DNA of 64,000 nt from an uncultured Paludibaculum sp. GTDB taxonomy: Bacteria > Acidobacteriota > Terriglobia > Bryobacterales > Bryobacteraceae. Each line of letters starts with the position of its first letter. Within the stretch, counting starts at the first letter, position 1. The notes beneath the pieces were generated by a model. It was not told the DNA's origin, did no database searches, and saw only the letters and a list, made by a program, of their open reading frames with translations. The stretch lies in assembly GCF_963665245.1 (NCBI RefSeq), contig NZ_OY762267.1, positions 2,542,001 through 2,606,000 on the forward strand, written 5' to 3'. The translations under genes and the position numbers were made by a program. This document shows positions 8,680-16,818 of this stretch, in pieces.

Positions 8680-9525
8680 TCAAGGCTCGGCTCTCAATGA
8701 TGGTGGCGTGTCAATTATCAGGAGCTCAACCGGTTCGCGGGATTCCCGGAACTTCAAACCGAGTTTCTTGAGCGCCGGCCCCAGCACCAGTGGCGGGTCT
8801 GGTATGTCGACCATCGGTGGGGTCATCGAGGGGGGCGGGATATTTCGCCGAAACGCGTTGGCCACCTCCACGTTCACGTCATATTCGCCATCGAGACCGG
8901 TGCGGTCGAGCACCGGGCGTTTCGCCTCTTTCGAAAGAAGCGCGCAGAAGGTCCGCAAGGTGCCCTTGCTCATCAGGAGCCATTCTTTGTCCGGGTCCGA
9001 GTTGCCCAACCGCTTGGCATTTCCGGGAGTGACCTGGGAGAGAAACAGGGGGAGCCCCGGAACGCCCAGCGGCTTGCCGGATGGCTTCGAGAGTTTCGCG
9101 CCGCCCGGCGCCTGCTCGAGCAGCCACACCCTCACGACCTTGGATTCGATGTGGGCGCGCAGCCCAAAGCGCTCTTCGAGCATCGTGCGCACCATCCGCG
9201 GAACGTCGTCCAAGGGTGTTTCCTTAGGAAACGTCGCACGCCCGGTGTATCGGTTCTCCACCCATGCGGCGGGAGGAATCTGAAACTCCTCCACACCGTA
9301 AGCGCGACGGATCAACGACTTCATCGAGACCCGCACAAAACTGACGCTGCCCGGAGCGACATGGGTTCCGAGCGCACTCACCTGTTCGATGTCCAGGGAC
9401 ACCATGGCCGGTTGCAGGCGGAGAGACACCGCTTCGAACCTCGGTCGGTCTGCCGCCCACGCCGCGGCGGCCAGCGAAAGGGCCGCTGCAGCCTCAGCCG
9501 ATAATAGAAGCCAGTTCCGCGTCAT
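8680..9525 (-). CDS. TIGR03435-family secreted protein (soil acidobacterial family)
   Basis: A 281-residue protein with an N-terminal signal segment (MTRNWLLLSAEAAAALSLAA, then AWA). The family signature is clear: F-E-A-V-S-L near residue 30, S-x-x-S-L-I-R-R-A-Y-G-V near 74, a M-L-x-E-R-F-G-L-R-x-H motif near 120, and R-P-V-L-D-R-T-G-L-D-G-E-Y-D near 215, ending with a L-L-I-I-D segment. These proteins are massively expanded in Solibacter relatives and often sit beside BlaR1/MecR1-like sensors or TonB receptors; their function is not known. The start ATG overlaps the stop of the upstream thioredoxin-like gene (ATGA), and the next gene begins one base after its stop, so it is an internal operon gene. 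The start at 9525 is preferred to the longer frame because of this overlap and the signal peptide. Confidence 0.85.
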   Translation of the reverse strand: MTRNWLLLSAEAAAALSLAAAAWAADRPRFEAVSLRLQPAMVSLDIEQVSALGTHVAPGSVSFVRVSMKSLIRRAYGVEEFQIPPAAWVENRYTGRATFPKETPLDDVPRMVRTMLEERFGLRAHIESKVVRVWLLEQAPGGAKLSKPSGKPLGVPGLPLFLSQVTPGNAKRLGNSDPDKEWLLMSKGTLRTFCALLSKEAKRPVLDRTGLDGEYDVNVEVANAFRRNIPPPSMTPPMVDIPDPPLVLGPALKKLGLKFRESREPVELLIIDTPPSLRAEP

Positions 9526-10076
9526 CTTCCTGAGAATACCTTCCCGTCGCCTACTGAACAGGCAGAGCACCGCAAGAGTGCTGCCTCCAACCGCTGCCGG
9601 TCCTTATCTCTCAGAGCGCCAACGTGCCAAAACTGTACGATGTTTTGGCGATCTACGAGCACTACGGTGGGAAACTCGCGAATACCGCTGCCCTTAAATC
9701 TGGTTCCAAATCCGACCTGGCTACGCAACCCGTGCCTGTTCAGGAAGCTCCTGCCGGCAGCTTCGCCTTCCGACATCAGATACACGACCCTGACGCCTTG
9801 CTCGACGTCCGTGTCCTGTTCCAAGCTGCGGTAGGAATCGGCTTCACGCTCGCAAGCACCGCAGCGGGTGGAGATCGCCAAATACAGGACGGCACGCGAA
9901 TCTGATGACCCGCCAGGGGATAAGGCAAACCTTGACCCAATCGCGGGCGCGGCAGGGCTGATGATTGCCGACCAAGGGCGCAGATAGAGCAGCACGGCCA
10001 ACACCGCAAGTACAACGACGGACAGGTTACAGAGGAAAACAACCGCCCTGCCATTCCGATTGAGCCATTCCACCAT
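9522..10076 (-). CDS. Membrane-anchored thioredoxin-like protein
   Basis: A 184-residue protein, start at 10076 supported by a GAGGTG Shine-Dalgarno 5 nt upstream. Residues about 11-32 form one transmembrane helix (VVFLCNLSVVVLAVLAVLLY), leaving a short basic cytoplasmic tail and an extracytoplasmic domain. That domain starts with a long loop and then shows the thioredoxin core: strand V-L-Y-L-A-I, redox motif R-C-G-A-C (Cys72 and Cys75), a helix with R-E-A-D-S-Y, and a cis-Pro strand E-F-P-T-V-V-L-V-D. It probably handles disulfides or acts as a redox sensor on the periplasmic side. It lies between the 53-residue two-cysteine secreted peptide and the TIGR03435 gene, which makes the peptide a plausible client; that link is inference from context. 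Confidence 0.75.
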   Translation of the reverse strand: MVEWLNRNGRAVVFLCNLSVVVLAVLAVLLYLRPWSAIISPAAPAIGSRFALSPGGSSDSRAVLYLAISTRCGACEREADSYRSLEQDTDVEQGVRVVYLMSEGEAAGRSFLNRHGLRSQVGFGTRFKGSGIREFPTVVLVDRQNIVQFWHVGALRDKDRQRLEAALLRCSACSVGDGKVFSGR

Positions 10077-10164
10077 ATTGCACCTCGGCGACATCGTGCG
10101 CGGCAGGCGTGAGGCGTGCCGCGCACAGTTGACGCATGTCAGCCACCAAAGCTCCAAGTCAGGT

Positions 10165-10326
10165 CTAGTCGACGCACGTTCCTCCGGAGTATACCCAGCC
10201 GTACGAGGTCCACACATACCAGTGGCCGCCTATGCACCGCATCGGCACGTTGGCCAAGGCCACCGCGGCAAACAGCGCCCCGGCGAGGAGTAGTCTGACA
10301 ATGGCGTTTCTGACGGAACTCTTCAT
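10165..10326 (-). CDS. Small secreted two-cysteine peptide (53 aa), first gene of the surface operon
   Basis: A 53-residue frame not long enough for usual ORF cut-offs. Residues 1-25 are a textbook signal peptide: basic start (K2, R6, R11), hydrophobic core LLLAGALFAAVA, and an A-L-A cleavage site. The predicted mature part is 28 residues, NVPMRCIGG followed by HWYVWTSYGWVYSGGTCVD, with two cysteines 20 positions apart (C31, C51) and seven aromatic residues among 28. Its ATG overlaps the TGA of the upstream gene remnant (ATGA). It lies 88 bp before the thioredoxin-like gene on the same strand. A disulfide-closed aromatic peptide is inferred. I do not recognise the family. The Shine-Dalgarno is weak, which lowers certainty that it is expressed, but codon use and signal peptide make chance unlikely. 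Confidence 0.6.
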   Translation of the reverse strand: MKSSVRNAIVRLLLAGALFAAVALANVPMRCIGGHWYVWTSYGWVYSGGTCVD

Positions 10327-10777
10327 GGGTTTAATACAGAGCCTTTCTGAGGGCAGTCACACTTCAGATTGCGAACATGGATGTGATATTTCCTCCGAAA
10401 TAGGATATACTCATACGAATATCCTGTCAAGAATGTTCTAAGTCCAGGAGCGATTTCGGAATTGCGGAAGGCCGGGTACGGTTCAGCGATACCCAGAAAG
10501 CTGCCTCCGGCCGGCTGACTCCGTCCGAAAATGTCAATTTCAATTATTCCGTTGCCGAAGCGATATCCGATGAGCCACACAACGCCCATCCCCGGACCTT
10601 CGCCAATCTCCACGGCGGGCTGGCCTTTGATGTCGACGAGCGATGCGGTGCGCCCGCTTATCTTCCATTGCGGATCTTTCCCCACTGCGGTCAAGTCGAG
10701 TCTTTCGGGGTCTGAGCAGCGGTCGCGCACGCGATGCACGCGACCGCGAAAAGGAGGCGTCTGATTTGGGTACTCAT
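10323..10777 (-). pseudogene. Frameshifted and truncated gene for a secreted beta-sandwich-type protein
   Basis: A signal peptide is encoded from ATG 10777 (MSTQIRRLLFAVACIACA, then TAAQTPKDST) and runs into a stop. In the frame next to it, coding resumes at once with LDLTAVGKDPQWKISG, then GIIEIDIFGRSQPAGGSFLG, and continues to a TGA at 10323-10325. The natural product would join the two, so one indel near 10700 has broken the gene. The middle segment resembles the start of secreted jelly-roll domains (DUF1080-like or LamG-like; low confidence). Homology-like character fades after F-L-G-I-A, near 10495, so the 3' part is also lost or replaced. Its TGA overlaps the ATG of the small peptide gene. 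A shorter functional product from an internal GTG (10739) cannot be ruled out. Confidence 0.5.
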
Positions 10778-10935
10778 AATGTAGTGTGCCCGCAGGGTAA
10801 ACCTGTTGCCAGTACTTCGCCGGCGATCTGCGGATTGTTGCCTATTTCGCGAGCTAATGAAGTGCGCGATTGTCTCTTCTGCGGCAATCAACGACAGCTC
10901 CGCGACTTGGGGGCAGGGCTGACACTCTTCCAGCC

Positions 10936-13611
10936 CTACTCGTGCTTCAAGGTCGCGATGGGGTCCAGATGCGCGGCTCTGTATGCGGGAGTCAAAGACG
11001 AAAAGATGGCAACTACCAGAAGGCACATCGGAACCATGAGGAAGGTTAGTGGATCGGATGGGGCCACGCCGTATAGCAGACTCGAGGCCAAGCGCATCGC
11101 GGGAAGAGCGGCCAGGACGCCAACCATCACGCCGATGGACGTGACGCCCATTCCCTGCCTGAGCACCATTCCGAGAACCTCGCTGCGCTGCGCGCCGATC
11201 GCCATACGAATTCCGATCTCCCGGGTCCGCCGAGCGACGGTGAAGCTCACGATGCCATAGAGGCCAACCGATGCAATCACCAGTCCGATGGTGCCCGCCA
11301 GGCCGAACATGAGCGCCGCCAATCGAGGCAGTAGAAGCGCACCACGCAAATGGCTGTTCATCGTTCGGACGTCGAAGATGGGCAATGACCGATCAAGACT
11401 TGCGATTTGCTCTTTCATTGCGGGAAGCCATGCTAACGGATCGCCATTGGTTCGGACGGCAAGAGTGAGCCCCATGGGCATGTCTTCCTTCTTCATCATT
11501 TGTGAGAACGCGTGGAAGACTTGTGGTTCCGGATCTTCTCCGATCGTGCGCACCTTCGATGTCGCGGCGACGCCGACGATGCGAAATGGCTTACTGTTGC
11601 GGTACACGCGGCGGCCCATTGGGTCTTGACCTGGGAACGCCTTGCGGGCGAAGGCTTCATTCACGATCACCACAGCCTCTCCGTCGGGACGCTCGGGGCC
11701 GAAGTCCCGACCGCGCAGGAGCTGAATGCCAAGCGTTTCAAAGTACTTCGGGCCGATTACAACAGCCTGCGAGTCAATGGGTGTCGCCCGTGGATCCGAT
11801 CGTTGTTCGTCGGTGGTGAAAAGGCCGTTCGCCGTGATGAAGCTGAGGGGGAGAAGGTTGGTGTAGCTGGCGGCTCTTACACCAGGGACGGCACTCACCC
11901 GGTTCGCGAGCGTCTCGAAGAACTGACGCGTCTGGGTCGGGCCATATCCGTTCGCGGCCGGATCGATTTGCAGGAACAGGACATCGCGGGCGCTCATACC
12001 GAGATCCATGGTTCGAGCGGTTGTCAGGCTCCGAAGAAATAGCGAGGAGGCGATTAGTAGAACGGCCGAGATGGCGACTTGGGTAACGATGAGGATGTTG
12101 CGAAGACCGAATCGCCGCAGACCGGAGGGCGTCGAAGTCGGGGCCTTCAGAGTCGAGGCAAGATCATGCCGGGTTGCTTGCAGCGCGGGAGCCAGCCCGA
12201 ATAATATGCCGGTGACAACCGAGAGAACGGCCGCGAACAGTGCAACGTTGCGATCCAGCGTCACAGTGAAGTCGATGGGCAGCGACACCGGGAGCCGAAA
12301 CCTGCCGATCATCTGGCCCCCATAGAACGCCACAACAAGTCCGCCCACCCCTCCGAGCAGACTCAGGATCAGGCTCTCGGTCACAAGCTGGCGGATTAGC
12401 CGGCCCCGCCCGGCCCCGATCGCGAGCCGTGTGGCGATCTCCCGTTGCCGGCTCGAGCCGCGAGCCAGCAGCAGATTGGCGATGTTGGAACAGGCGATCA
12501 GAAGGGCCAGCAGCGCCACGCCTAGCAGCATTCGAAAGAACACACTGAAGATGCGGCGTACGGCAACGTAGAGTTGGCCGGCGCGCTCGATATGGAAGCC
12601 GCGATCTTTCCAACGCTTTGGGTGTTCGGCGCGAAGTTGCCCGGCCAGGATCCCCAAGTCGGCGCTGGCCTGGCCGATGCTCAGTCCGGGCCGAAGTCGT
12701 GCGACCGGCCAGAACCAGGGGCTTCCCCGGTCTTTGAGAACATCGAATCCGCCCATCGGAAAGGGGATGCGGTCGAGCATCGACAGCGGAACCCAGAAGT
12801 CCGCTGTCAGGGCTACTTCGTGCCCGCGGAATCCAGCGGGTGCTACACCGATCAGCCTGGCCTGGTGCCCGTTGAACAGGATCTCGCGGCCGACAGCCGA
12901 AACGTCGCCGCCGAGCCGGTCGCGCCACAGATTGTAGGAAACAATGATCGCGGGTGGGGCGCCTGGAACGTCCTCGCCGGCGGCAAAAGTCCGGCCAAGG
13001 CAGGGACGTGTTCCAAGAATGTCGAAGTAGTTCGCCGTGACCAGCCACCCCCATTCGCGCCGCGCTCCCGGTCCGGAACCGAAATTCGCCGGTACGAAGG
13101 GGAACATGGCGCCCACCGCGGTAAAACTCCGCTGTCTCTCCCGAAGCGCAGTCAGATCCGGGTAGGAGAACGTAGAGCCTGGTTCGCCCTTGTCGGTCTG
13201 GAAGATGGAAACCAGGGACTCCGGTTGAGCAACGTTGTGAAGAGTCGGGGATAGCGCGAAATTGGCGATCCCGAAGATGGTGCAACAGGCACCGATACCG
13301 AGGGTTGCCGATAGAACTGCCACCGCGGTGAACCCGGGTTGCCGCCGGAGGCTGCGGAACGCATACTTGGAGTCCTGCACGATCTCGTCAAACCAGCGCG
13401 CAATCCAGACGGCTCGCGCGTCTTCCCGGACGAGAGTGGCGTTGCCGAAGTGACGGCGCGCGGTATACTCCGCCGCCTCCGGCTGAAGTCCTTGATTTAC
13501 CAGTTCTTCCGTGTGAAGGTCGAGATGCGACCGGATTTCTTCGGCCAATGAGCGGTCCCGATCGTCCTGTTGAAACAGATAGCGCACGCGCCGGATCAAC
13601 TTCGATAGCAT
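10936..13611 (-). CDS. ADOP: acidobacterial duplicated orphan permease (MacB/FtsX type)
   Basis: An 891-residue membrane protein that starts immediately after the PadR stop (TAAATG). Residues about 1-75 are the N-terminal module found in ADOPs (RDRSLAEEIRSHLDLHTEEL, and A-R-R-x-F-G-N). A first transmembrane helix at about 95-117 is followed by a MacB-like periplasmic core (about 120-330), an FtsX permease block (about 355-480, with N-I-A-N-L-L-L-A-R-G), a second periplasmic core and a second FtsX block (about 765-880, with R-T-R-E-I-G-I-R-M-A-I-G-A). It ends with H-L-D-P-I-A-T-L-K-H-E, the usual ADOP end. No ATPase subunit is nearby, as is normal for this orphan family. Transport substrate unknown. 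The PadR neighbour is the likely regulator. Confidence 0.92.
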   Translation of the reverse strand: MLSKLIRRVRYLFQQDDRDRSLAEEIRSHLDLHTEELVNQGLQPEAAEYTARRHFGNATLVREDARAVWIARWFDEIVQDSKYAFRSLRRQPGFTAVAVLSATLGIGACCTIFGIANFALSPTLHNVAQPESLVSIFQTDKGEPGSTFSYPDLTALRERQRSFTAVGAMFPFVPANFGSGPGARREWGWLVTANYFDILGTRPCLGRTFAAGEDVPGAPPAIIVSYNLWRDRLGGDVSAVGREILFNGHQARLIGVAPAGFRGHEVALTADFWVPLSMLDRIPFPMGGFDVLKDRGSPWFWPVARLRPGLSIGQASADLGILAGQLRAEHPKRWKDRGFHIERAGQLYVAVRRIFSVFFRMLLGVALLALLIACSNIANLLLARGSSRQREIATRLAIGAGRGRLIRQLVTESLILSLLGGVGGLVVAFYGGQMIGRFRLPVSLPIDFTVTLDRNVALFAAVLSVVTGILFGLAPALQATRHDLASTLKAPTSTPSGLRRFGLRNILIVTQVAISAVLLIASSLFLRSLTTARTMDLGMSARDVLFLQIDPAANGYGPTQTRQFFETLANRVSAVPGVRAASYTNLLPLSFITANGLFTTDEQRSDPRATPIDSQAVVIGPKYFETLGIQLLRGRDFGPERPDGEAVVIVNEAFARKAFPGQDPMGRRVYRNSKPFRIVGVAATSKVRTIGEDPEPQVFHAFSQMMKKEDMPMGLTLAVRTNGDPLAWLPAMKEQIASLDRSLPIFDVRTMNSHLRGALLLPRLAALMFGLAGTIGLVIASVGLYGIVSFTVARRTREIGIRMAIGAQRSEVLGMVLRQGMGVTSIGVMVGVLAALPAMRLASSLLYGVAPSDPLTFLMVPMCLLVVAIFSSLTPAYRAAHLDPIATLKHE

Positions 13612-13941
13612 TTACGCAGTCCCCAGGACCTTGGTGATGGCCAGGGTCATGTTTCGATAGCGTTCAGTTTCCGCCTGAAGGCGTTTCAGCCCCGCAGGAG
13701 TCAGGCGATAGAAGCGGGCACGCCGGTTGGTGGGTGTTACGCTCCATTCGCCCTCGATCAACCCGTTCAGGTCGAGCCGCTGGAGAGCGGGATAGAGCGA
13801 CCCTTCCTCCACCTGAAAGAAATCGTCGCTGATCTGCTGCAGAAATCGTGCGATGCCGTAACCGTGCATTCGCCCGTGCCGAAGCGAGCTGAGGACCAGC
13901 ATGTCGAGCGTTCCAGCGAGCAGATCGCTGTTCTTTCCCAT
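13612..13941 (-). CDS. PadR family transcriptional regulator
   Basis: A 109-residue DNA-binding protein. The PadR winged helix is plain: L-L-A-G-T-L-D-M-L-V-L near residue 8, H-G-Y-G-I-A-R-F-L near 27, E-E-G-S-L-Y-P-A-L-Q-R-L near 45, and R-x-R-F-Y-R-L-T-P-A-G near 72. The short C-terminal helix (after residue 82) serves dimerisation. It is fused in transcription to the ADOP gene (stop and next start abut), a pair that is repeated many times in Solibacter-type genomes, and it likely represses its own operon through the dyad just upstream of its start. Effector unknown. Confidence 0.93.
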   Translation of the reverse strand: MGKNSDLLAGTLDMLVLSSLRHGRMHGYGIARFLQQISDDFFQVEEGSLYPALQRLDLNGLIEGEWSVTPTNRRARFYRLTPAGLKRLQAETERYRNMTLAITKVLGTA

Positions 13942-13981
13942 AGACAGTCTTAGTATCTATCGGGATTTATTTTGGAGTCAA
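13942..13981 (-). promoter_or_regulatory. Promoter and possible operator of the padR-ADOP operon
   Basis: On the minus strand a TTGACT -35 (13981-13976) is followed by TAGATA (13959-13954) with a 16-nt spacer, or GATACT with 18 nt. The start codon is only 12 nt beyond the -10. An imperfect dyad, AGATACTA with GACTGTCT, covers 13958-13942 and would place a bound PadR dimer over the start of transcription. This is a pattern-based prediction. Confidence 0.5.
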
Positions 13982-14037
13982 TGGCTCCACGTAAGCTAAG
14001 AGCGTCTACGGTACGGCCGGCACTCCGATGCAGACGC

Positions 14038-14405
14038 CGGGGGCACGACGGGCTTCCGCTCCCTGACGGTCACGGCTCGGTTTCGGTACGTTCCTGCCGA
14101 CTGGCGACCCAGTGGCCATGCTTGACTCCGTCGCAGACGCGTTCGGAGCTGGTGCCCGCTCGTTCCCAGTCGCGGCTCGCAGCGGAGGGGGACTCCATTG
14201 AAGACGCTCCCGGAACCGGTGCCCGCTTACTGACGTGCGCGGTTCGCAACGGGCGGGGACCACTCCCTCACGGTCGTGGTTCGTAGCGCGGCTCCATTCG
14301 TTTTGGCGGCCTGGAGGGCCATGTGGGCCTCCCTTACGGTCACGGCTCGGTCCGATTGCGCTCTCCTGCCGACTGGCGACCCGCAGGGCCACGTGTGGGA
14401 TTTCC
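14038..14405. repeat. Dispersed repeat cluster B (same family as 1904-2457)
   Basis: The segment 14189-14320 aligns with the 136-bp units of cluster A; 14198-14248 is identical to 1949-1999 over 51 bp. It is flanked by related pieces: GGTCACGGCTCGG occurs at about 14068 and 14338, each followed by TCCTGCCGACTGGCGACCC some 20 bases on, and CTCCCTTACGGT-like cores occur three times. The region 13982-14684 carries no gene I can support; frames here are repeat-derived. Confidence 0.8.
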
Positions 14406-14684
14406 GTGTTTTGATTGTAGACTTCTTTGTACTTTTCTGTGGTATAGCGCAGAATCGGGCTTTCCGGGCAGGCTGGCGCTCCCGTCCTGAGCCGGGGGCA
14501 TAACGGCGCGCCCGAGATGGAGGACGGACGGGGCCAATTTGGGCAAGCTCGTCGGTGATTACGCCCAATCGGAGACCTAATATTGGTGATTCGCGGTGGG
14601 ACGGGGCAGGCTGAGGGGCCTCGACGGGCTTCTGTACTTAGAACTATCGACTCCGGTGTCAGTTGTGTCGTACAGTGGTGTTGT

Positions 14685-15302
14685 CTATTGCGTCGGCTGA
14701 TCCGTGGCTCGAGTAGAAGGCACAAGGTGGAATTCGAGGAGCTGCAAAAGTTCATCGACAGACGCGATCGCATCTGCAAAGGAAGCGCTTCTCTGCTCAT
14801 AGGCGCCCAGAGGCGTGTGCTTCAAATCATTGACTTGGCTATGTACTACGTTAAGCTTCTCGCATCTCCAATGCGGATATAATCGTTGCGCTTCTGGGAT
14901 GAGAACGGGGACGTATCGGCGTTCTCCGGTTACAATCTTCAGAACGCGATGCAGGACGGCGGCTATCCTGAATAGTGCGTTATTGAAACAATAGCCAGCA
15001 ACCCACTTGCCGTCAGTGCGCACATTGCCTGCCGCGAGTTGCGTCGCTCGCTTCTGCACGGCGCTGATTTGTATGGGCCGCTCAAGTCTGTCGACGAAGC
15101 CGAACTGAATTGCCTGGACCAGTCCATAGACACCCCCGAGGAGATCGTCAAGGGAGGCCGCCAGATCTGGACTCGCCATCACCTCGGACAAGGACAAGAG
15201 TTTGCTAATACGGCCGGAATACCTGGCAAGAGCGCCCTGATCAGCGTCGCCGAGATCGAGAGCGACTCTAGCTGTGCCCCTTCGCTTAACGACAGTATCC
15301 AT
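14685..15302 (-). CDS. Hypothetical protein, 205 aa
   Basis: Not recognised. The start at 15302 has AGGA 7 nt upstream. The protein is predicted mostly helical, without a signal peptide or membrane segment. Notable stretches are ISKLLSLSEVMASPDLAASL near residue 32, a Y-C-F-N-N-A-L-F-R-I-A-A-V-L segment near 104, and a K-L-N-V-V-H-S-Q-V-N-D-L-K-H segment near 148. The last two recall the helical substrate- or RNA-facing surfaces of abortive-infection or HEPN-like proteins, but R-x4-6-H is not clearly present, so I make no assignment. GC content is lower than in neighbouring genes, which fits recent acquisition next to repeats. Confidence 0.6.
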   Translation of the reverse strand: MDTVVKRRGTARVALDLGDADQGALARYSGRISKLLSLSEVMASPDLAASLDDLLGGVYGLVQAIQFGFVDRLERPIQISAVQKRATQLAAGNVRTDGKWVAGYCFNNALFRIAAVLHRVLKIVTGERRYVPVLIPEAQRLYPHWRCEKLNVVHSQVNDLKHTPLGAYEQRSASFADAIASVDELLQLLEFHLVPSTRATDQPTQ

Positions 15303-15535
15303 TTTGGTCCTATTGCTAGAGAAAACTGCTTCCGCTGCGATAGCACACGTAGTAACACTGCATTGGCGTTCTACGCACTATTTGAGTATGTACCAGACCC
15401 CTTCGAGGAAGCTCCTTCGCCTAACCCATCCGACCGCGAATAAGCAAGATTAGCCTCTTTTCGGCTGGGCATTCCTTCTGCCTCCGTGGCACTTGACACA
15501 TGTGCTTGTTCGAACTGAAAGAAAGTTCCCCGGAG

Positions 15536-15976
15536 CTAGGCTTTCTCGAAATCCTTAATCATGTCGGCGACTAATTCTCGCATGACGGGAATGTGGGCTG
15601 CAGTCCACGGATTCGCTTGCTCCCAGTGCTGAAGAAATCTACCCTGTTGAACTATTGTAAAAACAGGCTCGAGAAGTTTTTCATTAATGGCGTCGAACGT
15701 CGCAATTGTCGTGGGCGTTTCTTGGGATAAAAAATAATAGGCCAAGACCGTTGGCGCATCACGGCCAACGACGGAGAAGAAGGCGGTGCGTGCAAACGCT
15801 ATCATAGGCTCGACCTTGTATCCGGGCCGTGCGAGATACGCGGATGCGAGCCAGGCGTGGCAATCTCGCTCGGGTGATCTCCTTTGGGCTTGCTGATAGG
15901 ACTTGTGGGTAGTCTCGATGGTGGATTCGATAATGGCACGGCTATCCCAGAACTTCAGTGTCTTCAACAAACCCAT
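15536..15976 (-). CDS. Hypothetical protein, 146 aa
   Basis: Not recognised. The start at 15976 is preceded by GAGGGAAG at a good Shine-Dalgarno distance; the open frame extends upstream to 16102 but that part is Arg/Ser-rich and non-coding in style. The protein has no signal peptide. It begins MGLLKTLKFWDSRAIIESTI and ends with a charged helix (RELVADMIKDFEKA). A central segment, about residues 55-85, is hydrophobic (FARTAFFSVVGRDAPTVLAY) but not clearly membrane-spanning. Like the gene at 14685 it has lower GC and lies in the repeat/IS zone, so both may be part of an acquired segment. Confidence 0.6.
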   Translation of the reverse strand: MGLLKTLKFWDSRAIIESTIETTHKSYQQAQRRSPERDCHAWLASAYLARPGYKVEPMIAFARTAFFSVVGRDAPTVLAYYFLSQETPTTIATFDAINEKLLEPVFTIVQQGRFLQHWEQANPWTAAHIPVMRELVADMIKDFEKA

Positions 15977-16818
15977 ATCACTTCCCTCTGCGGAGCATGT
16001 GTGGCGTCTATCACGCGAAAGTTGCGCTCTCCTGGTATGTTGGTGCGGGCCGCTGCTCAAAGCGGCGACGGATGTGACAGGCGGTGGCGCACGCTTTCGC
16101 ATAGATGTTTCATACCATAATTGCGGGCATCATGGCGGTCCTCGCGCCGTTAACCGGGGGGCGGGATCCCTCTCATCTCGACCCGTCCCGCTGCAAATCG
16201 CCAGACTCAGGTTTTCGATTTGGGGCAGCCACCAGGGAGGACGGCAAATTTGGCCCAATCCGATATCATCTCTGGTGCGTTGCCACCAACGGTGCCGGAA
16301 CGGGAACGTCCTTCCATGAAGCGGCTGTAGAAATCAATAACGAGATCCACGAATGGTGCTTCTGGGGGGCACTTCTCTGCCTCTTCGGCTCCATATCCGA
16401 TTCTGTGCGGCACGCGAAGCGGTTGTCACAGGCAGCGCCGCTTCGGCGCGCCGCAAGGGTAGCCTTGACTGCCGCTTCGCACAGCGCGGCTTGGTGATCC
16501 CTAGAGGCGAAGGAGCCCTACCTTGAACGCTCGGCTTCACTCCACATCCAGAATCGAAACCGCTCTTACCTTCCATTCCAGACCCTCCGCGTTCCGGCCG
16601 AGAGGACTGTGCTTCCATCCGCACTCATCTTGGGCCACGTCGTGGCCCGGTGCACATTGGGATCCGCTGCCTTTCGGAGGAGAGGAGGCGCTGCGATCTG
16701 GGTTGCGCCTTGACGATTTGCACCGCCAGGCCAATGACGTCCGCGCAGTCGCCAGCTCTTCAGTCTTCAGCGGGCTGGAATTGATTGTCATCGAAACTCG
16801 TTTGCCAAATGGTAACGA
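15977..16818. other. Gene-free stretch in the accessory zone
   Basis: About 840 bases without a supported gene. A minus-strand frame at 16207-16413 has some protein-like character (FVDLVIDFYSRFMEGRS) but no start, RBS or recognisable domain, and may be a gene remnant. Nothing else was seen. Confidence 0.4.

Noticed and set aside
7308-8771. Plus-strand 487-codon open frame
   Set aside because: Antisense to the receptor-like gene; no start signal and no domain.
14227-14800. Minus-strand frames over repeat cluster B as genes
   Set aside because: Their predicted products are repeat-derived Arg/Pro/Ser-rich strings (for example PSRDRKGG-type words) with no start signal; they follow the DNA repeat rather than a protein family.
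16207-16413. Minus-strand gene remnant
   Set aside because: A short protein-like stretch is present, but without a start, ribosome site, domain or flanking evidence I could not support a feature.
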